Shown here: one piece after another, positions 22,362 to 33,134 of the stretch | Layout: each line of letters begins with the position of its first letter | Position numbering within the stretch: the first letter of the stretch is position 1 | Assembly: GCA_022376925.1 (NCBI GenBank) | Contig: JAIOJX010000004.1 | Location: 4,340,001 to 4,404,000, forward strand | DNA from: Tragulus kanchil | Taxonomy: Eukaryota; Chordata; Mammalia; Artiodactyla; Tragulidae | Length of the DNA stretch: 64,000 nt | Direction of reading: 5' to 3' | Position numbers and translations under genes: made by a program | Notes under the pieces: model-generated | The model's input: the letters and a program-made list of their open reading frames with translations, nothing else | Told to the model about the DNA's origin: nothing | Database searches by the model: none

Positions 22362-22758
22362 ATGCTGGGCCCCCACCTCCCACCACCACCCCTGGCACCC
22401 AGTGAAGGCAGGTCTCCCCCCTGCGCCTTTGGGATCCCAGACGGCAGCTACAGGTGTCTGGCCTTGGAGGCCGAGGAGAGCAGCGGCGAGGAGGGCCTGC
22501 AGGGAGAGGCAGGGCTCATAGACGTGGAGGAGGACGGAGTGGCCAGCCGGGGAGGGGACAAAGCCTGCAGAGCCACCCAAGGGGCACCACAGCTTGCCAG
22601 AGCCCTGGGTGCCCGGCCACCCAGCTGCTCCAGAGAGGCACATGTGGGCTCCCAGCGTGACAACAGAGCCAGCCAGGACCAGGACACCGTGAAGGCCCGG
22701 CCGGTGACGACAGCCCGTCTCAGCCCCAGCCTGGGGCCCAGGGGTGCCCAGAAACCAG
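22362..22758 (+). CDS. SYNPO: Synaptopodin, first coding exon of the long isoform (partial CDS)
   Basis: Synaptopodin is a proline-rich actin-associated protein of kidney podocyte foot processes and the dendritic spine apparatus; it binds alpha-actinin and stabilises RhoA signalling. The exon encodes 132 codons plus one base. It opens with [17 protein letters not shown], and the residues around [20 protein letters not shown] match my memory of the human long-isoform N-terminus; the acidic Glu/Gly-rich stretch and the ending at AQKP also agree. The ATG at 22362 is the first in-frame AUG after an in-frame TAA at 22149-22151, with A at -3. The exon ends CCAG before a GTAAGC donor at 22759, leaving phase 1, as expected for the next human codon (Ala). 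No domain fold is expected here; the N-terminus is disordered. The frame is intact and the exon lies outside every duplicated block. The next, large coding exon is absent from the window. Identification rests on remembered homology; no alignment was run. Confidence 0.9.
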
Positions 22759-22858
22759 GTAAGCCCATGGTCCTTTCCCCGTGAATCGCCAGTCAGGGAG
22801 GACTCCAAGGGTCCGTACCATGGGCACCTCTGACCATATTTTCCCATGGTACTCAAAA

Positions 22859-23040
22859 GTCCCTGATGGCTCAGATGGTAAAGAATCCTCCTGCAATGCA
22901 GGAGACCTGGGTTCAATCCCTGGGTCGGAATGATCCCCTGGCGAAGGGACAGGCTACCCACTCCGGTTTCCTTGCCTGGAGAAGGCCACGGCTCATCCAT
23001 GGGTCGCAAAGAGTCGAACGCGACTGAGCGACTTCATTTC
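22859..23040 (+). repeat. BovA2/Bov-tA SINE in SYNPO intron 2
   Basis: Sense copy: CCCTGATGGCTCAGATGGTA, AGACCTGGGTTCAATCCCTG, ending CGACTGAGCGACTTCA. It lies 100 bases after the coding exon donor. Confidence 0.9.
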
Positions 23041-24240
23041 ACACGAGAGTCCCTCCGAGGCCCACGGGCCTGTGCAGAGTGAGAGCCGTGGAGACGCGGG
23101 GGAGGCCATGCCACCCGTGTCATTCCAGCTGGACCACAGCTACGTGCACTCTGCTCTGCCAAAGAGGGCCCGTGAGGAGGCAGTGAGAGAAAGCCACCTT
23201 ATCATGCTGGGTTTAAAAAAGCCCAATGCTCACTCTGGTCTGCCTTTTACTCGTCTGTGGTAACAAATGACCTTGGAGTGGGAACAGCTGATGGGGTGGG
23301 ACCGCCTCACTGAACGGACCGAGTGCCAGCTACTTGCGGGTGCTGGGGACGCAGCACTGGGCCACACCGGTATGGCTCCTGCCCTCATGGAGCTTTTGAG
23401 GTTGAGACTGAGCCTCTGATCTAAATGGACCTCCCAGTTTTACACGTGGGAAACGAAGGCCCAGAGTGAGGACAAGACGGCTTCAACTCAGCCGGCCAGT
23501 GAGTGGCTGAGCTGAGCCCACGTCCCTCACCCAGGCCTCAGTGTCCCATCTGTTAGAGGTGACAGAGGCACGCACCTGGGCTGCAGTGAGGACCCAGTGA
23601 CAGCGTGTAGGGTAGAGCTTGGTGAACATGGTATGAAGGAAGGAAGGAAGGATGATCAATTTCCCACAGTGGCAGGAGACGGCTGAGCAGGGTGGGACCG
23701 GGAAACCCACACTGAATCACCTCCACCGCCGGGCCCATGGCAACGCTGAAGTGGGTCCAGATGGGGAGGACGTGAGTTGGGCCATGCTCGCTCAGGCAGG
23801 CGCTGCTGCCAGCAGATCCTGGGGCATAGGGCGTGTGGGGGACCCAGGCCTCGGAGGGCTCATGCGTCAGGAAGCTGAAGGAGCACTTCACTTCTGTGCA
23901 GGCGCTGCTGACGCCCAGCCTGGCATCTCACCAGCCTCCCGCCCACTCTCTTTTCTGAAATAATTCTCTCGAGGCTCTGATCAACCCCCATGGCCACTAT
24001 TCCCTGTTCCCTGTTTGCCCAGGCTTAGATTACACCGAGAAGCAGGACAGGACCAAGGAAGGGGACTTCAGTGCATCTGGGGCAGGAAGGAGGAGGGTCC
24101 TAGGAGGATCCAGAGCCTTGAACTTGGAGACAGGCCTCCAGGCCCCCTAGAGCTGGGAGCCCCAGGATCTGCTCCCTGCCCTCTCACAGGCCATGTCTGG
24201 AGATATGGGTGGTAGTTCTGGACCTGATGCAACTAACCCC
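23041..24240. other. Intronic stretch with no recognised element
   Basis: Mostly unique, moderately GC-rich. A short GGAA run at 23637-23650 and weak MIR-like pieces near 23400-23600 are all I can name. Confidence 0.5.
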
Positions 24241-24394
24241 CCTAACCCCTGCAAATCCCTTCCCAGTTTCTTCATTTGTGAAAGTAAAATAAAAACAGGA
24301 GCCCCATCTACCTCATAGAGCGATTGTCAGGTTGCAGGTAATTTAGATAAGCAGCCAAGGGATGTTGATAACAAGTAAAATGATCATCATCAGC

Positions 24395-24620
24395 TCCACA
24401 ACACAGCAGCCATTATTTGTTGAGCCCCATGTGCCAAGTCCACTGTGCTAAGAGCTCTACATAGAGCACTTCATTTAGTCACATGACAGTCCCCATAAGG
24501 GACAGACTTCTCCTCTCTCCATTATACAGATGAGAAGACTGGAGCTCCGAGACAGTAAGTGACCCATCCAGACTCATAGCTAGCAAGCTGCCAGGGCACA
24601 GGTCAGGCACAGTGTCTGGA
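24395..24620 (-). repeat. MIR element (second copy about 25618-25842)
   Basis: CATTATTTGTTGAGCCCCAT, CATTATACAGATGAGAAGAC and CATAGCTAGCAAGCTGCCAG: antisense MIR order. The second copy belongs to pair 7. Confidence 0.7.
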
Positions 24621-24769
24621 ATGTGGGTTTGTTCTCGGCTCCTGCTCTGCTCTGGATCTCTGCAGGAGTGCCGGGGAGAGTGGTGTCTGCCCACACCCCG
24701 GACGGGAAGGGACCCGATGTGGAGACACAACCATTAGTGTGTCCTGCTGGCATCTCACACGGGGCTGGT

Positions 24770-24930
24770 CCATTTCATGGCATCTCCTTTTTGTTGATCT
24801 TACCCCAGTCTTTCAAGGCAGGCATTATTCTCCCCATTGTACACGTGAAGCAACTGAGGCTCAGAGACTTGAGCCCAAGGTCATAGTCGGCGCCGGAGCT
24901 GAGACTGTGCTCTTGTTCTTGCTCACTGTC
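24770..24930 (-). repeat. MIR fragment (second copy about 25992-26152)
   Basis: TCAAGGCAGGCATTATTCTC, then CATTGTACACGTGAAGCAAC and CTGAGGCTCAGAGACTTGAG. Confidence 0.65.
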
Positions 24931-26789
24931 TGGTTCATCCCTGTCTTTAACATCTAGCCAGATGGCTATCTAGCTCTGTCCTGAACATCTCCAGGGACAG
25001 AAGAGGCAGGAGTGGCCTCAAGAGGACGGAGTGGGCAGGGGAGACTTCTCGGAAGTAGAGGCAGAAAGGAAGTGAGAGAGCAGAAACCCAGGTGGTCTTG
25101 GGTCAGGGCCTACACTGGCCTTTCTGCTCCCTTGGGAAAGGCGGTGGCCAGAGTCCCTTCTCTCTGCCTGGAGACCTGGAAGGAAGAGGCCTGTGGAGCT
25201 GCCAGGTTATTAGTGGATTAGGGTTTCCTTTTAAAGTTGCCTCCCTTTACTGCCAGAGGATTATAAGCACCTTCAGTCAATGACATCCATCTTCCACAAT
25301 TATACCTGCCTCTCTTGAATGCTCCCTGGCAGTTTTAAATATGGATCATGACATCTTCTACCTAGGTGGGCCATTTCTCTAAGGCCTGAGTGCCCGCTGA
25401 ACATAGCATTCTGCAGGGCAGGATGCAGGGTCAGGGGACACAAAGAGATGAGGCAGGCAGCAGCCTGAAGCTCGACTTTCCTGTCATCAGCAGCGCCAAC
25501 TCCACAGCGAAGTAAAAACAGGAGCCCCATCTACCTCATAGAGCGATTGTCAGGTTGCAGGTAATTTAGATAAGCAGCCAAGGGATGTTGATAACAAGTA
25601 AAATGATCATCATCAGCTCCACAACACAGCAGCCATTATTTGTTGAGCCCCATGTGCCAAGTCCACTGTGCTAAGAGCTCTACATAGAGCACTTCATTTA
25701 GTCACATGACAGTCCCCATAAGGGACAGACTTCTCTCTCTCCATTATACAGATGAGAAGACTGGAGCTCCGAGACAGTAAGTGACCCATCCAGACTCATA
25801 GCTAGCAAGCTGCCAGGGCACAGGTCAGGCACAGTGTCTGGAATGTGGGTTTGTTCTCGGCTCCTGCTCTGCTCTGGATCTCTGCAGGAGTGCCGGGGAG
25901 AGTGGTGTCTGCCCACACCCCGGACGGGAAGGGACCCGATGTGGAGACACAACCATTAGTGTGTCCTGCTGGCATCTCACACGGGGCTGGTCCATTTCAT
26001 GGCATCTCCTTTTTGTTGATCTTACCCCAGTCTTTCAAGGCAGGCATTATTCTCCCCATTGTACACGTGAAGCAACTGAGGCTCAGAGACTTGAGCCCAA
26101 GGTCATAGTCGGCGCCGGAGCTGAGACTGTGCTCTTGTTCTTGCTCACTGTCTGGTTCATCCCTGTCTTTAACATCTAGCCAGATGGCTATCTAGCTCTG
26201 TCCTGAACATCTCCAGGGACAGAAGAGGCAGGAGTGGCCTCAAGAGGACGGAGTGGGCAGGGGAGACTTCTCGGAAGTAGAGGCAGAAAGGAAGTGAGAG
26301 AGCAGAAACCCAGGTGGTCTTGGGTCAGGGCCTACACTGGCCTTTCTGCTCCCTTGGGAAAGGCGGTGGCCAGAGTCCCTTCTCTCTGCCTGGAGACCTG
26401 GAAGGAAGAGGCCTGTGGAGCTGCCAGGTTATTAGTGGATTAGGGTTTCCTTTTAAAGTTGCCTCCCTTTACTGCCAGAGGATTATAAGCACCTTCAGTC
26501 AATGACATCCATCTTCCACAATTATACCTGCCTCTCTTGAATGCTCCCTGGCAGTTTTAAATATGGATCATGACATCTTCTACCTAGGTGGGCCATTTCT
26601 CTAAGGCCTGAGTGCCCGCTGAACATAGCATTCTGCAGGGCAGGATGCAGGGTCAGGGGACACAAAGAGATGAGGCAGGCAGCAGCCTGAAGCTCGACTT
26701 TCCTGTCATCAGCAGCGCCAACTCCACAGCAGAGAAGTGGGAAGGAAAGTTACCTCGAGCGCCTCACCAGCGCTAGTTAGTCCACAGTT

Positions 26790-27170
26790 CACCAGGAGAG
26801 CCCTGCTGTCCTTTCCACAGTCTCAGCTGCTTGTAACTGGCAGGGCTGACCGAGATTATTCTAGAGAGACTCTTGCGGAGATTCTGAAGTCCAGAGACGG
26901 CAAGCGACTTGCCCAAGGTCACACAGTAAGTCGGTGGCAAAGCTAGAGCTGGGGTTTCGGCCTCCGGGTTCAGCCGCCAGGCCCTGTGCTGAATGCTCTG
27001 CATGGGCTATTTCATCTCCACCTCTAAACAGCCCACGAAGTGCAGGCTTTCCTTACCTCGGTGGCACAGATGAGGAAACTAAGGTATAGCGAGTTTAAGT
27101 GACAGGTCAACCTCTCAGGCTGGTGGGTGGAGGGACTGACGTTTGAACCCTGGGAGGTCTGGCCCAGGCT
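26790..27170 (-). repeat. Two adjacent MIR-type fragments
   Basis: CTTGCCCAAGGTCACACAGT near 26907 and GCACAGATGAGGAAACTAAG near 27064 are two separate antisense MIR cores. The palindrome at 27184 follows directly. Confidence 0.6.
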
Positions 27171-27183
27171 TTCAACCACACTC

Positions 27184-27217
27184 CTGCTGCCTCGTCTCCA
27201 TGGAGACGAGGCAGCAG
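27184..27217. repeat. Perfect 34-bp palindrome with no spacer
   Basis: The centre lies between 27200 and 27201; the inner core is GTCTCCATGGAGAC. All 17 pairs match and the next pair fails. Transcribed or single-stranded it would fold into a strong hairpin. The core loosely resembles the RFX X-box (GTTGCCATGGCAAC) but differs at two positions in each half. Confidence 0.97.
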
Positions 27218-27649
27218 CTGTGGAAGGTTGAGCTGTGAGGGATGGTGGGGAGTCCTGCCAAGCCATATCCTCTCCTCCCAGGGGGACCTGGGATCCACTG
27301 CCAAGCCAAGCCCTCCTCTTCCCAGGGCTCTGGGAGACCCCCCTTCCCTCCGCTCCAGGCCATTGTTTGGGGGGGCCTGGGGGCAATCCAGAGGATTTGG
27401 AGACCTTTCCAACTCTAGTGAACACAGGCTCCGAACCTTTGGGGTGGAGATGGGGGTGTGGATCTGGGCTGTCAGGGAAGCCCTGCCCCCAGTCACATCT
27501 ATCCTGTCGAGGCAGAGGCCTTGGTGTCCATGATGAGCCCTGGCAGGAGTCACTGGGCCAAAGACAAGGTCCCGTCCTCCCCGCCCACTCCCCTCCCTCC
27601 CCCACCACAGCGAGCATAACGGGGGTGACGGTGTGGAGGCAGGGCTCAC

Positions 27650-27810
27650 AGGTTCACATATACCTCACACAGGGACCCACACGTACACGCTCACACCCCC
27701 TGCAAACACGTGTACGAGCAAACGAGGTCTACATGCCATGCTCTTATGCAAACACTCACGTGCATGTACGCACATCTGCACACATGTGCATACCCACGTG
27801 CTCTCAAGAC
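27650..27810. repeat. Degenerate CA-rich / ACGTG-rich low-complexity tract
   Basis: Scattered CACACA, CACACG and CACATG units over about 160 bases; old decayed simple repeat. Confidence 0.55.
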
Positions 27811-29112
27811 AGCAGACCGCGACGTGCAGGGCAGGCACTGGCACGGCCCCTCCCACAGACAGCCCTCAGCCACGCAGGCTAACTCCCCCGTGTGGACACG
27901 TGCGTCCGCTGTGTACAGAGCAGTGCCCTCTGGAAACACAGAAGCCCCCAAGCTCCCTGCCTTGGAAACGGGTTCCAAGCGTGTTCCTGTCTCCATTCTC
28001 TCCTGCTCACACACCTCCACCGTGCCGTCTCTCCTGCAGGCACACACTTGCCTCCCGCGGCACAGTCCCTCTGCACACCCACGGCCGCACGCCCACCGAC
28101 AGACTGCACCTCTTTCTGTCCTCCTTCCTCTCGGTCTTGTTCACTTTCATACCCACCCACGCGGTAATCCTAGCCTCCTTCCTCTGTCCCTCCCTCTCTC
28201 CCTCCCACACTGCTTTTGTTTCCTGGTTTCTCACAGGGCGGGGCTGTAGCTCCTGCATTCACAAAACAGGCACTATCCTGCCTGATGCCAGTCCTTAGGA
28301 CCCCCTCGGGCCACTTCCCCCCACCGTGTCACCTGGGGTGGCCCTGGAGCAGAGGAATTCGCTGAGGCCACGAAGGCAAGCAGAGGGTCAGGAGCAGCCG
28401 GGAAGACTTGTCCCTTCTGTCACCTGACCCCACGCTCTCTAAGCCCACCCACTGGGAACTGAGGGCATCTCAAAACCAGGCCACTGGAAGTTCTGCATTT
28501 CAGAGAACCTCAGGTGGGTGGGCTTACGTCAGCACATTTCCAACTTCCTCTAGCAGAAATCTCAACACAGGACTCTGACAGAAAAGGCACGAAAGTGGAA
28601 CCACCTCTGTGAAAGGGGTGGGGTGCTTGGAACCCAAGGAAACTTTGGTGAAAACCCAGGACAGCGTTTTTCCAAGTATGGTTTTGTTTCAGAATTGTTG
28701 GGGGAATGAAGACTGTTTATTATTGTTCCAAGTCCACTGCCAGCCCTTCCACCACAGGAAGGGGCCCTGATAGAGGAGACCATTTGCAGCATCCCCACTT
28801 GATTCTGATGCACGATGACCCCTGCCCTGGGCTCTGAGCATCACTGCCCCTGTTGCTGCTGGCCCACCTGTTAAGTCACGGGATGGCCCAGACTGCCTGG
28901 GAGGTAACAGCCTTCCTCAGTCTCCACCTGCCTAAGTCCTGACAGTTACACCAGTCACTGGGGCAGAGAAGAGAAGATGGGCCTGCAAGGGAGCGCATCT
29001 GGGTCTGAAAGGAAGCAGGCTGGGGAGATGGGAGGTGGCGTCAATTGTGGCGAACAGTCACAAAGACAGATTTCAAATGGGGTTCGTGGGAAGGATAGAG
29101 GAAAGGGGGTGG
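27811..29112. other. Intronic stretch before the CpG island
   Basis: Pyrimidine-rich at 28170-28210 (CTCCCTC repeats). No exon, named repeat or conserved frame recognised. Confidence 0.45.
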
Positions 29113-29280
29113 GGGTGAAATAGATGGGAGAGACAGGCAGAAACAGAGTGAAGCAGCAGAAGGATTTAGGGACCCACCAAGAGATATAAAAACTGAAGAG
29201 GAACCAGACAGACAATCAAGCCGCAGAGAGCGAGGACAGGGACAGGAAAGAGGGAGAGCGAGGGGACCCTCGAGGAGAAA

Positions 29281-30200
29281 GGAGGCCGAGCCCGTGGGGG
29301 AGGGAATCGCACCTCCGAGGGCTGGGCGGGGCGGGCGGGGCGGCGCTAGGGCCCCGGGGAGCGGCGGCTGGAGCCCGGCTCGCCAGCCCGCCCCGCGCTC
29401 TGGGCTCCGGGTCCGCGAGCAGCCCGCTAGGCGGTGGAGGGGGCCGTGGCGGAGGCTCGGAGGGGGCGCCCAGCGTGGGGCGGGAGCGGCGGGGGTCTCG
29501 CTCCGAGCGCGGAGCACTGATGGACGAGACCAGGTGCGCGGAGGTGGCGGCGCTGGTGAGATCCGGGACCCCGGCGCGGAGGCTGGAGGTGAGTGAGGGG
29601 CGCGGGCCAGGCTGGGCTGCTGGCACCGAGCGAGCCTCGCCCCCTCCGACCTGTGCCGGTCCAGGTGCCTGCCTAGGTGGAGGTGGCCATCTGGGCTCCA
29701 GTCCCCCCACACAGTGTGACCCTGGCCAAGTGGCTGCTGCACGCTGGGTCTCAGTTTCCCCACCTGTACAGTGGGGCGGCGGAGGAGGGGGGCTGGGGAA
29801 ATCTCGAACCCCTCCAGAAGCTCAGCGGCGAGGGGACGCCCCTGACACCCAGGGCAGCTACTCCCCTGGGCTCCGTGGGCGCTCCAGCCCTCGAGCCCCA
29901 ACCTGCCAGCAGATCACGGCTGGGACAGCCCCTGGCTCACAGGTGGGCGACAGCCGGAGGTGTGCGCACCCCGAGCCGTCCTGGGGAAGGGGAACGGCTG
30001 GACGCGGAAAGCGGCGGGTTGGGCTCTGCGCCGCTGGGCTGACCAACATGGGCGCTTGTAGGGCAGCGGGAACGGCGTGTGCTGGGCCCGCGCCCCCCCT
30101 CTTCCCGCGGGCGGGGCGCCGGGTCTGGCGGCGCGGGCGAGGCACGCAGTACCTGGAACCCGCAAACCGCGCGGAGCACCGGCGCAAGCCCTGGGAAAAC
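29281..30200 (+). promoter_or_regulatory. CpG island, candidate alternative SYNPO promoter (copy 1)
   Basis: The sequence changes abruptly from AT-balanced intron to very CpG-rich DNA. GC boxes (GGGCGGGGCGGGCGGGG, 29324-29340) are followed by dense CpG to about 29620. A MIR-like stretch at 29715-29790 separates a second CpG-rich part at 29980-30180. A GTGAGT donor follows at 29589. CpG islands of this density in mammals nearly always mark promoters. Its place inside the presumed SYNPO intron, before the large exon, fits the known use of a separate promoter for the short isoform, but that link is inference. The island lies inside a duplicated block, so the genome probably has one island. Confidence 0.6.
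29520..29588 (+). other. Possible short coding or uORF segment ending at a splice donor
   Basis: From the ATG at 29520 a frame runs 23 codons (MDETRCAEVAALVRSGTPAR, then RLE) to the donor GTGAGT at 29589. I do not recognise the peptide. The junction is phase 0, whereas the next SYNPO exon should begin in phase 1, so splicing into it would not keep the synaptopodin frame. It is therefore more likely 5' UTR with an upstream ORF than a new N-terminus. A second donor-like GTGAGA lies inside the frame. The duplicate copy is at 30665-30733. Confidence 0.3.
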
Positions 30201-30423
30201 GGGGTCTGAGTGCCAATGAGGGAGGGCGAAAATGTCCTAGGGTCTCTACATCATGGGGTGAAATAGATGGGAGAGACAGGCAGAAACAGAGTGAAGCAGC
30301 AGAAGGATTTAGGGACCCACCAAGAGATATAAAAACTGAAGAGGAACCAGACAGACAATCAAGCCGCAGAGAGCGAGGACAGGGACAGGAAAGAGGGAGA
30401 GCGAGGGGACCCTCGAGGAGAAA

Positions 30424-31345
30424 GGAGGCCGAGCCCGTGGGGGAGGGAATCGCACCTCCGAGGGCTGGGCGGGGCGGGCGGGGCGGCGCTGGGGCCCCCG
30501 GGGGAGCGGCGGCTGGAGCCCGGCTCGCCAGCCCGCCCCGCGCTCTGGGCTCCGGGTCCGCGAGCAGCCCGCTAGGCGGTGGAGGGGGCCGTGGCGGAGG
30601 CTCGGAGGGGGCGCCCAGCGTGGGGCGGGAGCGGCGGGGGTCTCGCTCCGAGCGCGGAGCACTGATGGACGAGACCAGGTGCGCGGAGGTGGCGGCGCTG
30701 GTGAGATCCGGGACCCCGGCGCGGAGGCTGGAGGTGAGTGAGGGGCGCGGGCCAGGCTGGGCTGCTGGCACCGAGCGAGCCTCGCCCCCTCCGACCTGTG
30801 CCGGTCCAGGTGCCTGCCTAGGTGGAGGTGGCCATCTGGGCTCCAGTCCCCCCACACAGTGTGACCCTGGCCAAGTGGCTGCTGCACGCTGGGTCTCAGT
30901 TTCCCCACCTGTACAGTGGGGCGGCGGAGGAGGGGGGCTGGGGAAATCTCGAACCCCTCCAGAAGCTCAGCGGCGAGGGGACGCCCCGACACCCAGGGCA
31001 GCTACTCCCCTGGGCTCCGTGGGCGCTCCAGCCCTCGAGCCCCAACCTGCCAGCAGATCACGGCTGGGACAGCCCCTGGCTCACAGGTGGGCGACAGCCG
31101 GAGGTGTGCGCACCCCGAGCCGTCCTGGGGAAGGGGAACGGCTGGACGCGGAAAGCGGCGGGTTGGGCTCTGCGCCGCTGGGCTGACCAACATGGGCGCT
31201 TGTAGGGCAGCGGGAACGGCGTGTGCTGGGCCCGCGCCCCCCCTCTTCCCGCGGGCGGGGCGCCCGGGTCTGGCGGCGCGGGCGAGGCACGCAGTACCTG
31301 GAACCCGCAAACCGCGCGGGGAGCACCGGCGCAAGCCCCGCTTGG
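30424..31345 (+). promoter_or_regulatory. CpG island, duplicate copy of 29281-30200
   Basis: This is the second copy of the island, shifted by 1143-1145 bases. It differs from copy 1 by a few indels in G and C runs (for example 30491-30505 against 29348-29360). It continues smoothly into downstream sequence, whereas copy 1 ends in a short corrupted stretch around 30190-30255. It most likely represents the same single island. Confidence 0.5.
30665..30733 (+). other. Duplicate copy of the 23-codon segment and donor
   Basis: This is the copy of 29520-29588, offset 1145, identical through the frame and the GTGAGT donor at 30734. It lies in the better-connected copy of the block, so if only one is real this is a good candidate for the position to keep. 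Confidence 0.3.
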
Positions 31346-31415
31346 GAAAATCGGGGCCTATCGTGAGTGCCAATGAGGGGAGGGGCGAAAATGTCCTAGG
31401 GTCTCTACATCACAT

Positions 31416-32424
31416 TCTCACCATTTGCCCCATAGGCCAAGGTGATCGCCAAGGCCAGGGAGGTGAAGGGCGGGGCTCATATCTAACCACTACACCAGGG
31501 CCTCGGGGGGCTCCCTCCAGAGCCCAGACAGGACCTTTTTGAGAACTTGAGAGAAAAGGTCTCCCTCCCCGCCCCCATTCCAAGTTATAAGCTAATTCTG
31601 GACAGGACCTCCTGCGTTCTACCTTTGGGTTGCTCACAGAGGACAAGAGCCAGTGGAGAAGCAGCCGGCTGCCTGGTCCCCACCCTGCCCCCAGTGTCAG
31701 GTGGCACGGGAATAAACGGTCTTGCTCTGTGATCTTGGGGCAAGGCCCCTGCTCTCCCTGGCTCCCAGTGGGTGGCCCGTGAGGGGCCAACTTGCACTGG
31801 GGACAGCAGCACTGGCTTTGGGGGCAGTCAGAGGTTAACGCCACTCCTGCATGTGACAAGGATTAGGAGGAGAGGATGCTGGCCTGGGGACTAGGGTAGG
31901 CTGGGTACAGGACTGGAAGCCCTGCTGGTGCCAACCTGCCTGTCACCAGCCCCAGGCCCGGCCCCCGGCCTGTGTCAGGGGACAGCCCTACAAACAGGCT
32001 GAGGACTCTTCCTCCCCGATTACACTACGTGTTGGGCTTCTCAGGCAGTGGAACGGCACCTCCGAGGGAGAGAAGACTGTTTGCCTGGGGTGGAGACCCA
32101 GCCGCTGTCCCGCTGCAGGGTCTCGGGCTGGTTCCTCCTCCCGCCTCCCCTCTGTCCAGCGAGAGGAATGGACTAGGAGCAGGCTAGTCTGACATTCAGA
32201 GAACTTCCCCAAAGCGGATGGTTGGCTGCTAGGCCACCGTGGCGGCCATCGCCACTCTGCAGGCTGGCCCCCGCCTTACAGGCCTTGGGACTGTCCAACG
32301 CCCCTGCCTCTCAGACTAGCACCTAAATTAAACTGTGGTTGGAATCAGCATTTACTTGGTTAAAATAAGCCCTCTTAAGGCTTTTCCTTGCAGTCTGTTA
32401 GTTTTCCCCTAAGGTGAAAAATAC

Positions 32425-32455
<31 letters not shown>

Positions 32456-33134
32456 CCCCAATAAAGAAAAACCCCTGTGGCATTCTGAGCCTATTTCCCA
32501 ACAGATCCCTAGCCTCTTCAGTCAGCATTTTATCTAATCTCCCCATTTTAGAGCCGGGAGGCTGAGACCAGGGAGGGGAAGAGACTAGCTCGGTGGGCTG
32601 GTCTGTGAGGAGGAGGCAGCAGAGGCCCCTCTCCCCGGGGGCAGAGCAGCTCCTTGATGGGCAGGAGGGCTGGTGTGGCAGAGAGCGTCCGGGGAGATGG
32701 GAGAAGCTCAGGAGGAGCCTCCTCAGTGTCTCCCCTCCAGCCCTGGTCGCGCCCCATCTCCCTGGGTGACAGGAGCCCCCTGGCCCACCGCATGGTCCTG
32801 GGCGCTGGGTTGGGCTGGGGTCAGCCCACTTTCTCCACCTGCTGGGGCCACCATCCCACCAGGCTGAACACACCGCCGGCCTAGGGGCCTGGCCTGGGAG
32901 GCACCTTCTCCTTCAGGGCAGCTCCCAGGCTTCCAGACATGAGCTCATCGGAGCTGCTGATGCCAGGAAGGGAGGGACTGAGGGGGAAGCAAGCCGCTGC
33001 CCTGCTGGGGGCATGGAAGGCCCCTGGGGCAGTGGAGAGGCACAGTGTCCATGCCTGGCAAGCTCTGGCCCCGGGTAGTGTGAAGGCAGGGCCAGGACAG
33101 GGCAGCAGAGGCTCCGCTGGGGGTGGGGATGGGA
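31416..33134. other. Intronic stretch after the CpG island
   Basis: Single-copy. I see no coding signal. Apart from the CA microsatellite at 32425 I can name no repeat. Confidence 0.45.
32425..32452. repeat. (CA)14 microsatellite
   Basis: An uninterrupted CA run followed by AAAACC; likely polymorphic. Confidence 0.95.

Larger units (their letters stand above)
24289..26732. repeat. Tandem direct duplication, pair 7 (offset 1222)
   Basis: Copy A 24289-25510 and copy B 25511-26732 join at GCGAAGTAAAAACAGG. This is the longest unit. Differences are minor, for example one C lost in a CT-rich run near 25735. Confidence 0.93.
29113..31415. repeat. Tandem direct duplication, pair 8 (offset 1143-1145), containing the CpG island
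   Basis: Copy A 29113-30254 and copy B 30256-31415. The end of A (30190-30254) lacks bases present in B at 31335-31400. Differences inside are changes in G and C run length. The block doubles a promoter-like CpG island. Confidence 0.93.

Noticed and set aside
22035..23009. 324-codon frame on the minus strand opposite the SYNPO exon
   Set aside because: It is the shadow of a GC-rich coding exon and extends into a BovA2 SINE.
29041..30855. Long antisense frames over the CpG island (286 and 313 codons)
   Set aside because: High GC lowers the stop codon rate; no recognisable domain, and the 313-codon frame also crosses the joint.
30077..31186. 369-codon open frame across the CpG island
   Set aside because: It runs through the joint between two copies of the same block, so the frame does not exist if the duplication is false. 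Gly/Arg/Pro-rich composition is what any frame in a CpG island looks like.
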